A DNA stretch of 5,493 nt from Bacteroidaceae bacterium. GTDB taxonomy: Bacteria > Bacteroidota > Bacteroidia > Bacteroidales > Bacteroidaceae. Position 1 is the first letter of the stretch; each line of letters begins with the position of its first letter. Below, in pieces: positions 5,425 through 5,493 of the stretch. The stretch is taken from positions 1-5,493 of the forward strand of contig JAQWAN010000151.1 of the NCBI GenBank assembly GCA_028707655.1, written 5' to 3'. Made by a program: the position numbers and the translations under genes. Under the pieces are notes generated by a model, which was not told the origin of the DNA, made no database searches, and saw only the letters and a program-made list of their open reading frames with translations.

Positions 5425-5493
5425 CTATCCTTTAGAATTGGGTACATGCTTCTCCGCATGGTAAGAGGAACGAACAAGAGGAGCACTCTCAAC
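5425..5493 (-). CDS. lipA: Lipoyl synthase LipA, C-terminal end only
   Basis: The minus strand from the window edge reads 22 residues and a TAG (5427-5425): VESAPLVRSSYHAEKHVPNS, then KG. The stretch SAPLVRSSYHAEKH is the well-known C-terminal signature of LipA (commonly SGPLVRSSYHA), the radical-SAM iron-sulfur enzyme that inserts two sulfur atoms into protein-bound octanoyl groups to make lipoate. The arginine-serine-serine element, whose serine ligates the auxiliary 4Fe-4S cluster in the family, is present. The radical-SAM CxxxCxxC motif would lie off the right edge. The gene converges on the methyltransferase, with only one base between the two stop codons. A longer minus-strand frame over the same bases is out of phase and not used. 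Confidence 0.85.
   Translation of the reverse strand, partial: VESAPLVRSSYHAEKHVPNSKG

Noticed and set aside
5301..5492. 63-codon minus-strand frame at the right edge
   Set aside because: It is out of phase with the LipA C-terminus read from the same strand, and it runs on through the lipA terminator and the methyltransferase. The LipA signature decides the frame.

Overview
The window looks like ordinary chromosomal core sequence from a member of the Bacteroidia, most likely Bacteroidales. The evidence is the AT-rich composition, starts without clear Shine-Dalgarno sites, promoters of the Bacteroidetes type (TTTG, a 19-21 base spacer, then TAnnTTTG), a Bacteroidetes-type FabI, a GldB-family lipoprotein and a NamZ/DUF1343 protein. 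No species is claimed. I see no rRNA, tRNA, CRISPR array, transposase, phage gene or obvious horizontal island.

Layout. Bases 1-523 (minus) hold most of an HD-domain phosphohydrolase whose C-terminus lies off the left edge. A 61-base divergent promoter region (524-584) separates it from a plus-strand pair: an MscS-type mechanosensitive channel (585-1469) and, 4 bases later, a NamZ-type exo-N-acetylmuramidase gene (1474-2670). The NamZ gene is full length but split by one in-frame TAA at 2146-2148. A 15-bp terminator hairpin (2703-2739) closes this unit. A near-consensus promoter (2768-2800) then drives a second plus-strand unit: fabI (2827-3684), a GldB-like lipoprotein (3702-4709) and a short RsmI/tetrapyrrole-methylase-fold SAM methyltransferase (4719-5423), with gaps of 17 and 9 bases. 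The last 69 bases (5425-5493, minus) encode the C-terminus of lipoyl synthase LipA. It converges on the methyltransferase with one base between the stop codons, and its probable terminator lies inside the methyltransferase reading frame.

How the genes fit together. The channel and NamZ both concern the cell envelope (turgor release and peptidoglycan breakdown), but the NamZ copy appears inactivated or is a sequencing error. The fabI unit joins the last step of fatty-acid elongation with an envelope lipoprotein and a probable rRNA-type methyltransferase; lipA next door also handles a fatty-acid-derived product (lipoate from octanoyl groups). This looks like a housekeeping cluster.

I found no convincing new system. 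The points most worth checking are the NamZ nonsense codon with a phased A_AAA_AAG heptamer directly before it, the abutting divergent promoters, the lipA terminator inside a convergent coding region, and a perfect 11-bp inverted repeat early in the gldB-like gene.
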